Of a DNA stretch of 31,190 nucleotides, positions 13,647 to 20,233 are shown piece after piece; position 1 is the first letter of the stretch; each line of letters begins with the position of its first letter. The stretch is from a virus: positions 1-31,190 of IMG/VR virus record IMGVR_UViG_3300034682_000456. One strand, 5' to 3'. A program made the translations under genes and the position numbers. Under the pieces are notes generated by a model, which saw only the letters and a list, made by a program, of their open reading frames with translations, was not told the origin of the DNA and searched no databases.

Positions 13647-14152
13647 AGTTCGGCCTCCACTGCGACAGACCCAGTCAGTCGTCCGCTTTCGTTATAGTGA
13701 TACGAGGTGGTTGTTTTTCTTCCAAGGTAAGTTGACTCAGACCCTATCAGGCGACCCGAATTGTCATAACTGAATGTGGATACTTGCTGCCCGGCAGGGA
13801 ATAACGCTGTCACTACGGAAATTCGGCCAGCCGCATCGTAGCTGTAGTCGGCGCTAATATAGCGATCTGCGGTATCCGACCCATGCAGCAGGTTCATTAC
13901 CAGATCGCCGTTCGCATCGGGCTTCTGACCATTGAGTGAACGCATTGCCCCCACATCGCCAGGGGTCAGATTGACATCCCCATCCAGCGTCTTGCCGTTG
14001 ATGAGGGTCGCCTTGGTTACGCGCTCCTGCATGTCCTTGGCGACTCGCTCGAAGCCGGTTTGCACGGCGCCAAAGTCAGCTTCTACGGCCTGACCATCAG
14101 CCAGCTCGCCGGGGACATATTGGTTTAGTCGGTCATAATACGGGTTAGCCAC
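13643..14152 (-). CDS. Tail fibre-like protein with three YD repeats
   Basis: This 169-aa protein starts at a GTG at 14152, with GGAGG upstream, overlapping the stop of the upstream gene by 8 nt. Residues 1-50 look like a virion-attachment segment. Residues 50-72 (TLINGKTLDGDVNLTPGDVG) are a common tail fibre motif. The C-terminus holds three YD-type repeats with the core Y/F-x-Y-D/N-x-x-G-R at 103-110, 127-134 and 151-158, exactly 24 residues apart. YD repeats are typical of Rhs/teneurin shells and are rare in short phage fibres. The gene precedes the Gly-rich adhesin, so a connector between the tail and the adhesin is likely. Confidence 0.65.
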   Translation of the reverse strand: MANPYYDRLNQYVPGELADGQAVEADFGAVQTGFERVAKDMQERVTKATLINGKTLDGDVNLTPGDVGAMRSLNGQKPDANGDLVMNLLHGSDTADRYISADYSYDAAGRISVVTALFPAGQQVSTFSYDNSGRLIGSESTYLGRKTTTSYHYNESGRLTGSVAVEAEL

Positions 14153-16193
14153 GCCTTACCCTCCTTGCGAAATAGTCCAGCGTCACACCAGTGATGGTGA
14201 AGTTTGGGTCTGATGCGCTAGCCCCACCTACCATCAGAGATAGACTGGTTGATGTGCCAGACAGGTCGATAGGCGACTGGGTATAGCCATAGCTTCCGCT
14301 CCAATAGAACTGGTTCCACTGAGCCTGATTCCAGATTGCCGCCTGATCCCAAGCAGTAGAGGCATCCTCACCGATCACGGCACTCACTCGCTGACTGGTG
14401 AAGTGGGCATCCACCATGTAATCGGTTGACCACTTCACCTGTACTTGGGCTTGGTTGGGGGAGGTCTGCTCAACCATAGCGGCCAGCCAGGTCTTATTGA
14501 CCGCAGGGGAGCCGGCATGGGCAAACGGAAGGCGAATGCGCCAGGTAATAGGCGCGCCATCAAACGATCGGGACTCCCGATCGTTGGTAAAGACCATGCC
14601 GTCATGACCATCGAGACAGAAGAAAACCTGCTCGCCTTGTTCCGTGAAGCGCCACACGCCAGTCACCGGCGCGGGATACTGGAATGTGGTGGCCATGGGG
14701 GTGCCGTCGGCCAGCATGGTCACCGCCAGATTAGTCCTGCCGGTACTGAACAAACGATACTGGTTAAGCTCGGCAACCTGCGTGGATAGCCGCCAGTTCA
14801 GACCATCTATCAGCGACTTGAAGTGGTGATCAGGGTCGAGCTGGTTGAGTGCGAAATCGCCGAACTCCTGCACCCGATCCAGCCTGACCAGGCCGCGATC
14901 GGAGAGACCAACCGGGAGAAACAGTGACTGACCAGTACCAGCCGCAATACCCACCGACTCTGAGAGTGCCCGCTGCTCCCAATCCTTCGAGCCAGATCCG
15001 TAAAGGCCAAACACCCGCCGCGCCGAGGCGATCACCAACACGCCGCCAGTGGTGGGCAGCATCGCTGTGATTTCATCGCCAATGGCAAATGACTCTGCTC
15101 CAAGCAAGGCGCTCCAGGTATGGGGGTTGCCAGGCGCGCTGTGCTGGTACTGTCCACCTGGGTACCCCAGAAACAGGTGCCCTGAATGGACGGCGATCGC
15201 CATAGGTTTATCTTTTGCGACATCAGGCTGTGCATGGAGTGGGACAAGCCACCCATCTTCCCGCAGCTCAAAGGCACGCTGCACGCCAGAGACAACATAG
15301 GCGGCCCGCTGCCCTGCCCCGCCAAAGAAGTTGTGCACTGCAGCTTGATATTGTCCGCCAGCCTGAAACGCTATCGCCGTCACGCTGGAGACGGTACAGG
15401 TACCTCCTCCAGGCGCGGTCAGCACATTACCAACAACCGGGGCCTCGCCGGGTGCAGCGATAACTACCCCGCTCTTACCATCGGCCGCCAACTGTGCGAC
15501 GCACCGGAACGACTTGCCGTCACCAGTTCTGGTGAGGGTGATATCCCCATTGGGTATATTTGCCGCACTGGCAACCGCCAATACCGAGCCAAAGGTGGTG
15601 ATCCGCTGCCAGCCTAATTCTGTCGCTCTGAACAGACCTCCGGTGGAGACATCCACATCACGCACTGCAAACACAGCGCCGCGCACAGCGATAACCCCGC
15701 GAATAGGCCCAACTCCAGGCACCGCACTGATCTGCGAGCGACGCCAGTCGGCTGCAATCGCCTGGGTGGCAATGTTGTCTGCCTTGGTCTTGCTGTATTC
15801 GCGCCCAGCTTGCCGCGCCACATAGTGAACGCCATCAATCGCCAGATCCGCACCTGCCGCGACACCGCCTTCAAGCGCAATGGCATTGATGAATGCCCCT
15901 GAACGGGATAAGTACACACCGTGCCCACCTGGCCATGTGATCGCCGCGAACTGTGGGTGAGTTATCTCTGGCGCATCCCCTACATCTATCGATATGAACT
16001 TTCGGTTTCTGCTCGGCGATGGGTGACCATCAAAGCGGTCATAACCCAGCGTTCGTGAGTAGCCACCACTGGCCAGAGCATCGACGTTCACCGCGGCCAG
16101 GGCAAATCCTGGCGCCTTAGCCAGCGGCGTGGTAGAAAGGTCAATCCCACCTTTCAGTGAGATGAAGGTGCTATTGCGGGTTGGAAGTTTCAC
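14145..16193 (-). CDS. Large neck/tail structural protein (beta-rich)
   Basis: This is a 682-aa protein. I place the start at the GTG at 16193, which overlaps the TGA of the upstream gene (GTGA), with GGAG 7 nt upstream. The protein is rich in short beta strands with Gly turns, for example GLYGSGSKDWE and RGLVRLDRVQEFG. Its N-terminus contains KLPTRNSTFISLKGGIDLST, resembling head-tail or packaged-DNA stabilisation proteins of short-tailed phages. Position after the small adaptor gene and before the fibre genes supports a tail hub or nozzle role. Exact family not assignable by eye. Confidence 0.7.
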   Translation of the reverse strand: MKLPTRNSTFISLKGGIDLSTTPLAKAPGFALAAVNVDALASGGYSRTLGYDRFDGHPSPSRNRKFISIDVGDAPEITHPQFAAITWPGGHGVYLSRSGAFINAIALEGGVAAGADLAIDGVHYVARQAGREYSKTKADNIATQAIAADWRRSQISAVPGVGPIRGVIAVRGAVFAVRDVDVSTGGLFRATELGWQRITTFGSVLAVASAANIPNGDITLTRTGDGKSFRCVAQLAADGKSGVVIAAPGEAPVVGNVLTAPGGGTCTVSSVTAIAFQAGGQYQAAVHNFFGGAGQRAAYVVSGVQRAFELREDGWLVPLHAQPDVAKDKPMAIAVHSGHLFLGYPGGQYQHSAPGNPHTWSALLGAESFAIGDEITAMLPTTGGVLVIASARRVFGLYGSGSKDWEQRALSESVGIAAGTGQSLFLPVGLSDRGLVRLDRVQEFGDFALNQLDPDHHFKSLIDGLNWRLSTQVAELNQYRLFSTGRTNLAVTMLADGTPMATTFQYPAPVTGVWRFTEQGEQVFFCLDGHDGMVFTNDRESRSFDGAPITWRIRLPFAHAGSPAVNKTWLAAMVEQTSPNQAQVQVKWSTDYMVDAHFTSQRVSAVIGEDASTAWDQAAIWNQAQWNQFYWSGSYGYTQSPIDLSGTSTSLSLMVGGASASDPNFTITGVTLDYFARRVRRG

Positions 16194-16585
16194 CACGCCT
16201 CTCCATTCACCAATGAGAGAGGAGGCACATACCGCTTCACCAGCAGCCCGTAGTAGACGTTCCACTCGCGCTCACCAATAGCAATGAGCTCGGTAGCAGC
16301 CTGCCGATACCCGCTCTGAGCGACCGCGTACCAGACGATAGCCATGTGATACTGCGGCTCAATGTGCGGCGTGTCAGCCTCTGCGGTCATCGTTTGGGTT
16401 GGTGTTGGGGTTTCACCACGCAACCACTCCCAATCGTTGCGCAATAGCTGGATCTTCTCCCAGCTCTCACGGATTGCGTCGGCTGCAGCCTGGGTGCGCG
16501 GACTGCCATCAGTCAGCGTTTTAGGTGGGCCGCCGAGGTCGTGTACCTCTGCGGCATAACGCCTGCACAGCTCAAGGAAGGTCAT
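16190..16585 (-). CDS. Head-tail adaptor/connector-like protein
   Basis: This 131-aa, predominantly helical protein begins MTFLELCRRYAAEV, a typical opening of phage neck adaptor proteins. A Pro/Thr linker (about 58-66) and a second helical part with WYAVAQSGYRQAATEL and EREWNVYYGLL follow. The start ATG at 16585 has a poor Shine-Dalgarno sequence, so translation is probably coupled to the upstream gene ending at 16588. Placed between capsid-side genes and the large tail protein, it probably binds the portal ring. Confidence 0.65.
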   Translation of the reverse strand: MTFLELCRRYAAEVHDLGGPPKTLTDGSPRTQAAADAIRESWEKIQLLRNDWEWLRGETPTPTQTMTAEADTPHIEPQYHMAIVWYAVAQSGYRQAATELIAIGEREWNVYYGLLVKRYVPPLSLVNGEAW

Positions 16586-16587
16586 GG

Positions 16588-17043
16588 TTAGCCGACCAGG
16601 CTGACCGGGTAGGACTGCACGGTGCGCGGGATGAGCGAGCCTTCGTCGGTCTGCTCATAGCGGACCTCGGTGGCCTGCATCAACACCTGATAAACCGGCT
16701 CTGGCACTGGCACTACCTTCTCGCGCTGGATGATGTAGGCCACGCCGTTGATGGAGACGTACACGTCGTCATTGCCGCGGCTCTGCGGGTCGCGGGAGAT
16801 GCTGATCTTGACGCGCTTCTCCTTGTTGATCTCGCGCTGTTCAGCGGTGGGGGCGCCGGTAATGGCTTCCGCGCTCGGAGCGGTGGCAGCATCACGGTTG
16901 ATGCCTGCCGCCTGCTCCTGCTCGATGATCTCGGCGACCAGCTTGTCGCGACTGGTGTTGGCAGCCTTGTCGATGCCGAAGTTCTCGGACAGGTATTTGC
17001 GCAAATCAGCCGGTGCGGCGTTATTGAGGTCGATCAGTTCCAT
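16588..17043 (-). CDS. Head-associated protein with HeH/LEM-like N-terminus
   Basis: This is a 151-aa protein from the ATG at 17043 (GGAG 9 nt upstream). Residues 1-40 (LIDLNNAAPADLRKYLSENFGID and following) look like a short HeH/LEM-type helical domain. An Ala/Thr/Pro linker comes next, then a C-terminal beta-rich domain (about 75-150) with KRVKISISRDP, VYVSINGVAYIIQR and KVVPVPEPVYQVL. It follows the capsid gene behind a terminator hairpin. A head-completion or decoration role is inferred from position only. Confidence 0.6.
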   Translation of the reverse strand: MELIDLNNAAPADLRKYLSENFGIDKAANTSRDKLVAEIIEQEQAAGINRDAATAPSAEAITGAPTAEQREINKEKRVKISISRDPQSRGNDDVYVSINGVAYIIQREKVVPVPEPVYQVLMQATEVRYEQTDEGSLIPRTVQSYPVSLVG

Positions 17044-17060
17044 GGTTTTGTGCTCCTGAA

Positions 17061-17089
17061 AAAAGGAAAAGGCCCGCACTTGGCGGGCC
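17061..17089 (-). terminator. Intrinsic terminator downstream of the capsid gene
   Basis: GGCCCGC-ACTTG-GCGGGCC forms a perfect 7-bp stem, followed on the minus strand by TTTTCCTTTTTT. It starts 17 nt after the capsid stop and ends just before the GGAG of the next gene. It would raise capsid and scaffold mRNA relative to downstream genes if antitermination is partial. Confidence 0.8.
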
Positions 17090-17105
17090 GGTTATGAGCT
17101 GCGTA

Positions 17106-18107
17106 TTAGAGGGCGGTAACCGCAACCTCGATACGGGTCAGCCACAGCTCGTTGAGGCGAACTGCAGCAAACCAGCTCTTCCAGGAGGCGGAGCCACGCT
17201 GACCGAGCGGGTCACCACCACGCGGAGTGTTGGGGTTCAGCACCATCGGCAGGATGGAACCGGGGCCGCCGTTACCCTTGAGCGGGACGATGCCAAAGCA
17301 GTTTTGGCTCAGCACCACCATCGGGTACACGTCGGCACTGGTGCCACCAGTGGACACCATGGTGCCCTTGGCGCCACCGGCATCAGGCAGGGAGGTCAGC
17401 ACCGGGGAGAGCACAAAGCGGAACTCTTCCACGGAACCGATCTCTTCCGGGCACAGCGGCTGGCGGGTGCCGTACTCGGCAACGGACTTGAAGCCAGCCA
17501 GGCCGCGAATGTCGGAGTCGCAGTCGGTGTGAGCCACCACCACGAACGCGGCTTCAACCGGCTTGGTGGCCACGTTGACGGACGGCGCCAGGATCTTGGT
17601 AATCTTCTTGGCGCGCTGCTTCTTGAGCGATCGGGATGCCAGACGCAGCTTGTTGAGGCTGATCGCGGTGTTCACGCCGTTGCGGGCGGTGCCGTTGGCG
17701 TAGATAACGCTGGTGCCGCCGCAGAGAACGCCCCAGGTCAGCACTTCAAAAGTCTCGGCTGCCTGCTCACCAAGCAGCATCTGCACATCCTGCAGCACCG
17801 GGTCTTCGTGGGTATCGGCGATCACGTCGGTGATCTCGGTCCACGCGCCGTACTGGGACATGTTCACCGTCACATCCTGATAGGCCATCTTCTGGCTGGA
17901 CGGAGTGACACCTTCGGCCAGCGGGGTGGTCGCAGCAGCGAACGGCACCGGGCGGCGGAACTTGACGGTCTGGCCCTTGTTCTTGGGCTGCGGCTTGGGG
18001 TCACCAAACTTCTGCAGCACCAGGATAGGCTCGGCGTGCTCGAGCATTTTCACTTCGGCGATGATGCCGACACGCGGGGAGATATCCCCGTAGGTGGTGA
18101 TTGGCAT
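17106..18107 (-). CDS. Major capsid protein, N4-gp56 family
   Basis: This 333-aa protein has ATG at 18107 with AGGAG 9 nt upstream. The N-terminus (MPITTYGDISPRVG) and the segments HAEPILVLQKFG, KNKGQTVKFRRPVPF, VNMSQYGAWTEITDVI and the central YANGTARNGVNTAI are hallmarks of the N4-gp56 family of HK97-fold major capsid proteins. It lies directly after the scaffold gene, as expected. It assembles the icosahedral head. Length is somewhat shorter than N4 gp56 but typical of relatives in temperate podoviruses. Confidence 0.92.
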   Translation of the reverse strand: MPITTYGDISPRVGIIAEVKMLEHAEPILVLQKFGDPKPQPKNKGQTVKFRRPVPFAAATTPLAEGVTPSSQKMAYQDVTVNMSQYGAWTEITDVIADTHEDPVLQDVQMLLGEQAAETFEVLTWGVLCGGTSVIYANGTARNGVNTAISLNKLRLASRSLKKQRAKKITKILAPSVNVATKPVEAAFVVVAHTDCDSDIRGLAGFKSVAEYGTRQPLCPEEIGSVEEFRFVLSPVLTSLPDAGGAKGTMVSTGGTSADVYPMVVLSQNCFGIVPLKGNGGPGSILPMVLNPNTPRGGDPLGQRGSASWKSWFAAVRLNELWLTRIEVAVTAL

Positions 18108-18124
18108 AGCTTATTTCTCCTGAA

Positions 18125-19102
18125 TCAGTATTTGCGCTGCACCAGACGCTTGTCGGCGTCGGCTGCGGCACGGGTAAAGACAGAGGACTCATCCGCTGTA
18201 TCCACCGTGGCGCGGCCCTGGCTACCGCCAAGCGGGGCCATGTCTGCCAATTTGCGCTGGCGCTGCGCGTTGCGTTGGGCTTGAGCTTGGAGCTGGGTGG
18301 ACTTGTAGAGGGTCAGCACCACATCTGCGTCTGCTGCGCTGTCGGAGTTGGCGATGTTCTGCACGGAGGCGGGTTGCTGGGCGATCCAGGCTTGAAACTC
18401 CTGACTCACCACAACCTTTTCAGCATCGGGGTGCCGACGCATAAGCTCGTCAGTCTCGATGGTGATCAGCTCTTCGTGCTGGCGCTCCTTGGCCTGCTCA
18501 CGCAGTTGGTTAACCGGCTCCATACCTTGCGAGATCTCGCTGCGCAGCCCATCGCGCAGGGCATCAGCGACGCCTTGCATGTGGTCGGCAATGTCGGGGT
18601 AGTCCTCGCGCATCGCGGCAATGCGGCTCTCCAGCGCATCGAGCTGGCGGCTGGCTTCCTTCCCATCCCCCTGCTTGTCTGCCTGCTGGATGCTGCTGAT
18701 CTGCTCGTTGAACTGGCGCTCTTTCTCGGCAAGCTGCCGCGCAGTGGCGGCATACCGACCATTGGCGGAGCGGGCTGCCTGAGCCTCCCGATCCCGATCG
18801 GCGATCAGCGATTGCAAATAGGCGCGCTGCTCCGGGGTGGCATCAGCGAACAAGTCATCGCTGGACGCGGCGTGCTGCTCTGCAGCAGAGGCGGCTTCCT
18901 GTTGATGCTGTTCGTCACCGTCATCACTGGCGGCGTGCTGTTGCTCGTCGTGCTGCTCGTCGTTTTGCGGCTCGCTGGTTGCGGGCTCACCACGCAAACG
19001 CGCATCGGCGGCACCAGCAGCTTGTGCGAACACATCCAGATCGCGGCCTTCGGCGGCGTTCTGTTCAGCTTCTGATGCGGCTTGGTCGTTCAGGTGATCC
19101 AT
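18125..19102 (-). CDS. Head scaffolding protein
   Basis: This is a 325-aa protein from the ATG at 19102 (GGAG 8 nt upstream); an in-frame upstream start lies within the terminator. It is highly charged. Residues about 45-95 are Gln/Asp/Glu/His-rich and disordered, 105-240 are a long coiled coil, and a short basic C-terminal segment (SVFTRAAADADKRLVQRKY) could bind the capsid. Its place immediately before the major capsid gene is the standard scaffold position. It acts inside the procapsid and leaves before or during packaging. Confidence 0.85.
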   Translation of the reverse strand: MDHLNDQAASEAEQNAAEGRDLDVFAQAAGAADARLRGEPATSEPQNDEQHDEQQHAASDDGDEQHQQEAASAAEQHAASSDDLFADATPEQRAYLQSLIADRDREAQAARSANGRYAATARQLAEKERQFNEQISSIQQADKQGDGKEASRQLDALESRIAAMREDYPDIADHMQGVADALRDGLRSEISQGMEPVNQLREQAKERQHEELITIETDELMRRHPDAEKVVVSQEFQAWIAQQPASVQNIANSDSAADADVVLTLYKSTQLQAQAQRNAQRQRKLADMAPLGGSQGRATVDTADESSVFTRAAADADKRLVQRKY

Positions 19103-19112
19103 GTAAAATCTC

Positions 19113-19138
19113 CAAAAAAAAGCCCGCACAAGGCGGGC
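19113..19138 (-). terminator. Intrinsic terminator upstream of the scaffold gene
   Basis: GCCCGC-ACAAG-GCGGGC (19122-19138) has a 6-bp stem with TTTTTTTT on the minus strand. The tract flows directly into the GGAG ribosome binding site of scaffold. The stem-loop sequence CCCGC-ACAAG-GCGGG is identical to that of the terminator at 20162-20180. Confidence 0.82.
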
Positions 19139-19156
19139 CGTTGTTACCTTCCGGCG

Positions 19157-19327
19157 TTAACCGGCTGGCGTGAAATCTTTGATAAGTTTGTCGAGCAGCC
19201 GGATCTGGGCACGAGTGGCTTGGGTCTGCTCGTGCTCCATGTCCTGCTCCAGATCGCTGCGAAGCTGCTCAATCTCGTTTTTCAGGTGCTGCAAGACAGC
19301 GTTGGTGTCCTGACTACGGGTGAGCAT
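19157..19327 (-). CDS. Small coiled-coil protein
   Basis: This 56-aa ORF starts at the ATG at 19327 with GAGG 6 nt upstream; further in-frame sequence upstream is low in coding character. The product is an almost continuous charged helix (LQHLKNEIEQLRSDLEQDM and following). It overlaps the 3' end of the upstream 67-aa gene by 14 nt. A structural or packaging accessory role is possible; no family recognised. Confidence 0.55.
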   Translation of the reverse strand: MLTRSQDTNAVLQHLKNEIEQLRSDLEQDMEHEQTQATRAQIRLLDKLIKDFTPAG

Positions 19328-19517
19328 GGAACGCCTCGCGCACCAGAGAGCCCACCGGATAGCCTGACTGAACAAGGTTGCCGGCCAGTGCAATGCCACG
19401 CTCGATATGCTCGCGGCGGCGCAGGTGTCGGCTGTGGTTGGCCCACGGATTGAAGGCAACGCCGTAGAGCTTGGCCATGGTGGTCACCACGGCGATATGG
19501 ACGATGGTCTTTTTCAT
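19314..19517 (-). CDS. Hypothetical small basic protein
   Basis: This is a 67-aa protein whose ATG at 19517 overlaps the TGA of the upstream gene (ATGA). It has a hydrophobic N-terminus (KTIVHIAVVTTMAKLYG) followed by a His/Arg-rich middle. A weak signal anchor is conceivable, but the segment is short. It belongs to a cluster of tightly coupled small genes between Gp49/66 and scaffold. Function unknown. Confidence 0.55.
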   Translation of the reverse strand: MKKTIVHIAVVTTMAKLYGVAFNPWANHSRHLRRREHIERGIALAGNLVQSGYPVGSLVREAFHAHP

Positions 19518-19738
19518 GCGGCGTTAAACTCCTCTACGGCAGCCAACCTTGCTTCCAGCATGTCGGCGTACTCACGCATGGCCACCAGTTGCCGCTTCAT
19601 GAGGTTCTGGTACGTCGCGCACAGGCCATTGAACAGATCGCTGTGGTTGATCTGACCTTCCAGCCCGGCAATGCGATGCCGGAGCTGCACCAGCTCATCG
19701 CTGATGCGCTCTTGGATCTGCTCAACAACTACAGTCAT
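19514..19738 (-). CDS. Hypothetical small helical protein
   Basis: This 74-aa, helical, charged protein (EQIQERISDELVQLRHRI, then MREYADMLEARLAAVEEF) is probably two coiled-coil helices joined by an Asn/Cys/Tyr-containing turn. The ATG at 19738 overlaps the stop of the Gp49/66 gene (ATGA). Function unknown; tight coupling suggests co-expression with head genes. Confidence 0.6.
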   Translation of the reverse strand: MTVVVEQIQERISDELVQLRHRIAGLEGQINHSDLFNGLCATYQNLMKRQLVAMREYADMLEARLAAVEEFNAA

Positions 19739-20097
19739 GCTGACTTCTCTTCGTGCAACCGCTGCTTGAGCAGATAACCCTCAAGCATCCAGACCTTGTT
19801 GACGGCGTTATCGCGGGCAATCTTGCGGCCAATTTCAGAGTCGAAATTCTCCGGGCTGGCGCAGGCGCTTTCGCCGGTCACGGTGAAGCCGTTCTCCAGA
19901 GTCAGTACGCAGAAGGTAAGCAGGCTCAGCGCATGATCGCTGCCGTAGCCAATCTTGCCATTCGTAGCGCCGGTAACCCCGTCAGCCGCTGTGAAGTAAC
20001 GCTCGCTGACGATGACGTCATTGATGCGAGTGGGCGTTACACGCGGGGCGGTCAGGCCCTTGGCTTGAATCTCTTGCTCGATCTGCTGGTCGCTCAT
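19735..20097 (-). CDS. N4 Gp49 / Sf6 gene 66 family protein
   Basis: This 120-aa protein starts at the ATG at 20097 with GGAG about 6 nt upstream. Family signature segments are clear: KGLTAPRVTPTRI, ERYFTAADG, LLTFCVLTLENGFTVTGES, CASPENFDSEIGRKIARDNAVNKVW and LEGYLL. The family is widespread in podoviruses and prophages but has no established biochemical role. A terminator hairpin lies directly before its ribosome binding site. Confidence 0.9.
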   Translation of the reverse strand: MSDQQIEQEIQAKGLTAPRVTPTRINDVIVSERYFTAADGVTGATNGKIGYGSDHALSLLTFCVLTLENGFTVTGESACASPENFDSEIGRKIARDNAVNKVWMLEGYLLKQRLHEEKSA

Positions 20098-20109
20098 GGC
20101 AGCTCCAAT

Positions 20110-20132
20110 AAAAAACCCGGCACATGGCCGGG
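20110..20132 (-). terminator. Intrinsic terminator upstream of the Gp49/66 gene
   Basis: CCCGGC-ACATG-GCCGGG forms a perfect 6-bp stem with TTTTTTATT on the minus strand, running straight into the GGAG of the Gp49/66 gene. It is the second of two tandem terminators after the portal gene. Confidence 0.8.
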
Positions 20133-20158
20133 CTGAATAACGTGGGCACCAGAAACGC

Positions 20159-20180
20159 AAAAACCCGCACAAGGCGGGTT
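20159..20180 (-). terminator. Intrinsic terminator after the portal gene
   Basis: AACCCGC-ACAAG-GCGGGTT forms a perfect 7-bp stem followed by TTTTT on the minus strand. It is the first of two tandem terminators downstream of the portal gene. An ATTTTGTGCCAC string at 20206-20217, shared with the boundary elements at 8179 and 25957, lies just before it. Confidence 0.8.
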
Positions 20181-20233
20181 ATGAGACTCTGGCAGTCTTA
20201 GAGCTATTTTGTGCCACCTGCTGGAAAAGTCAA

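Noticed and set aside
17094-18284. Long plus-strand ORF (396 codons) opposite the capsid and scaffold genes
   Set aside because: It is the mirror of strongly biased codons in the capsid gene, crosses two real genes and their terminator, and has a His/Gly/Leu-rich composition.
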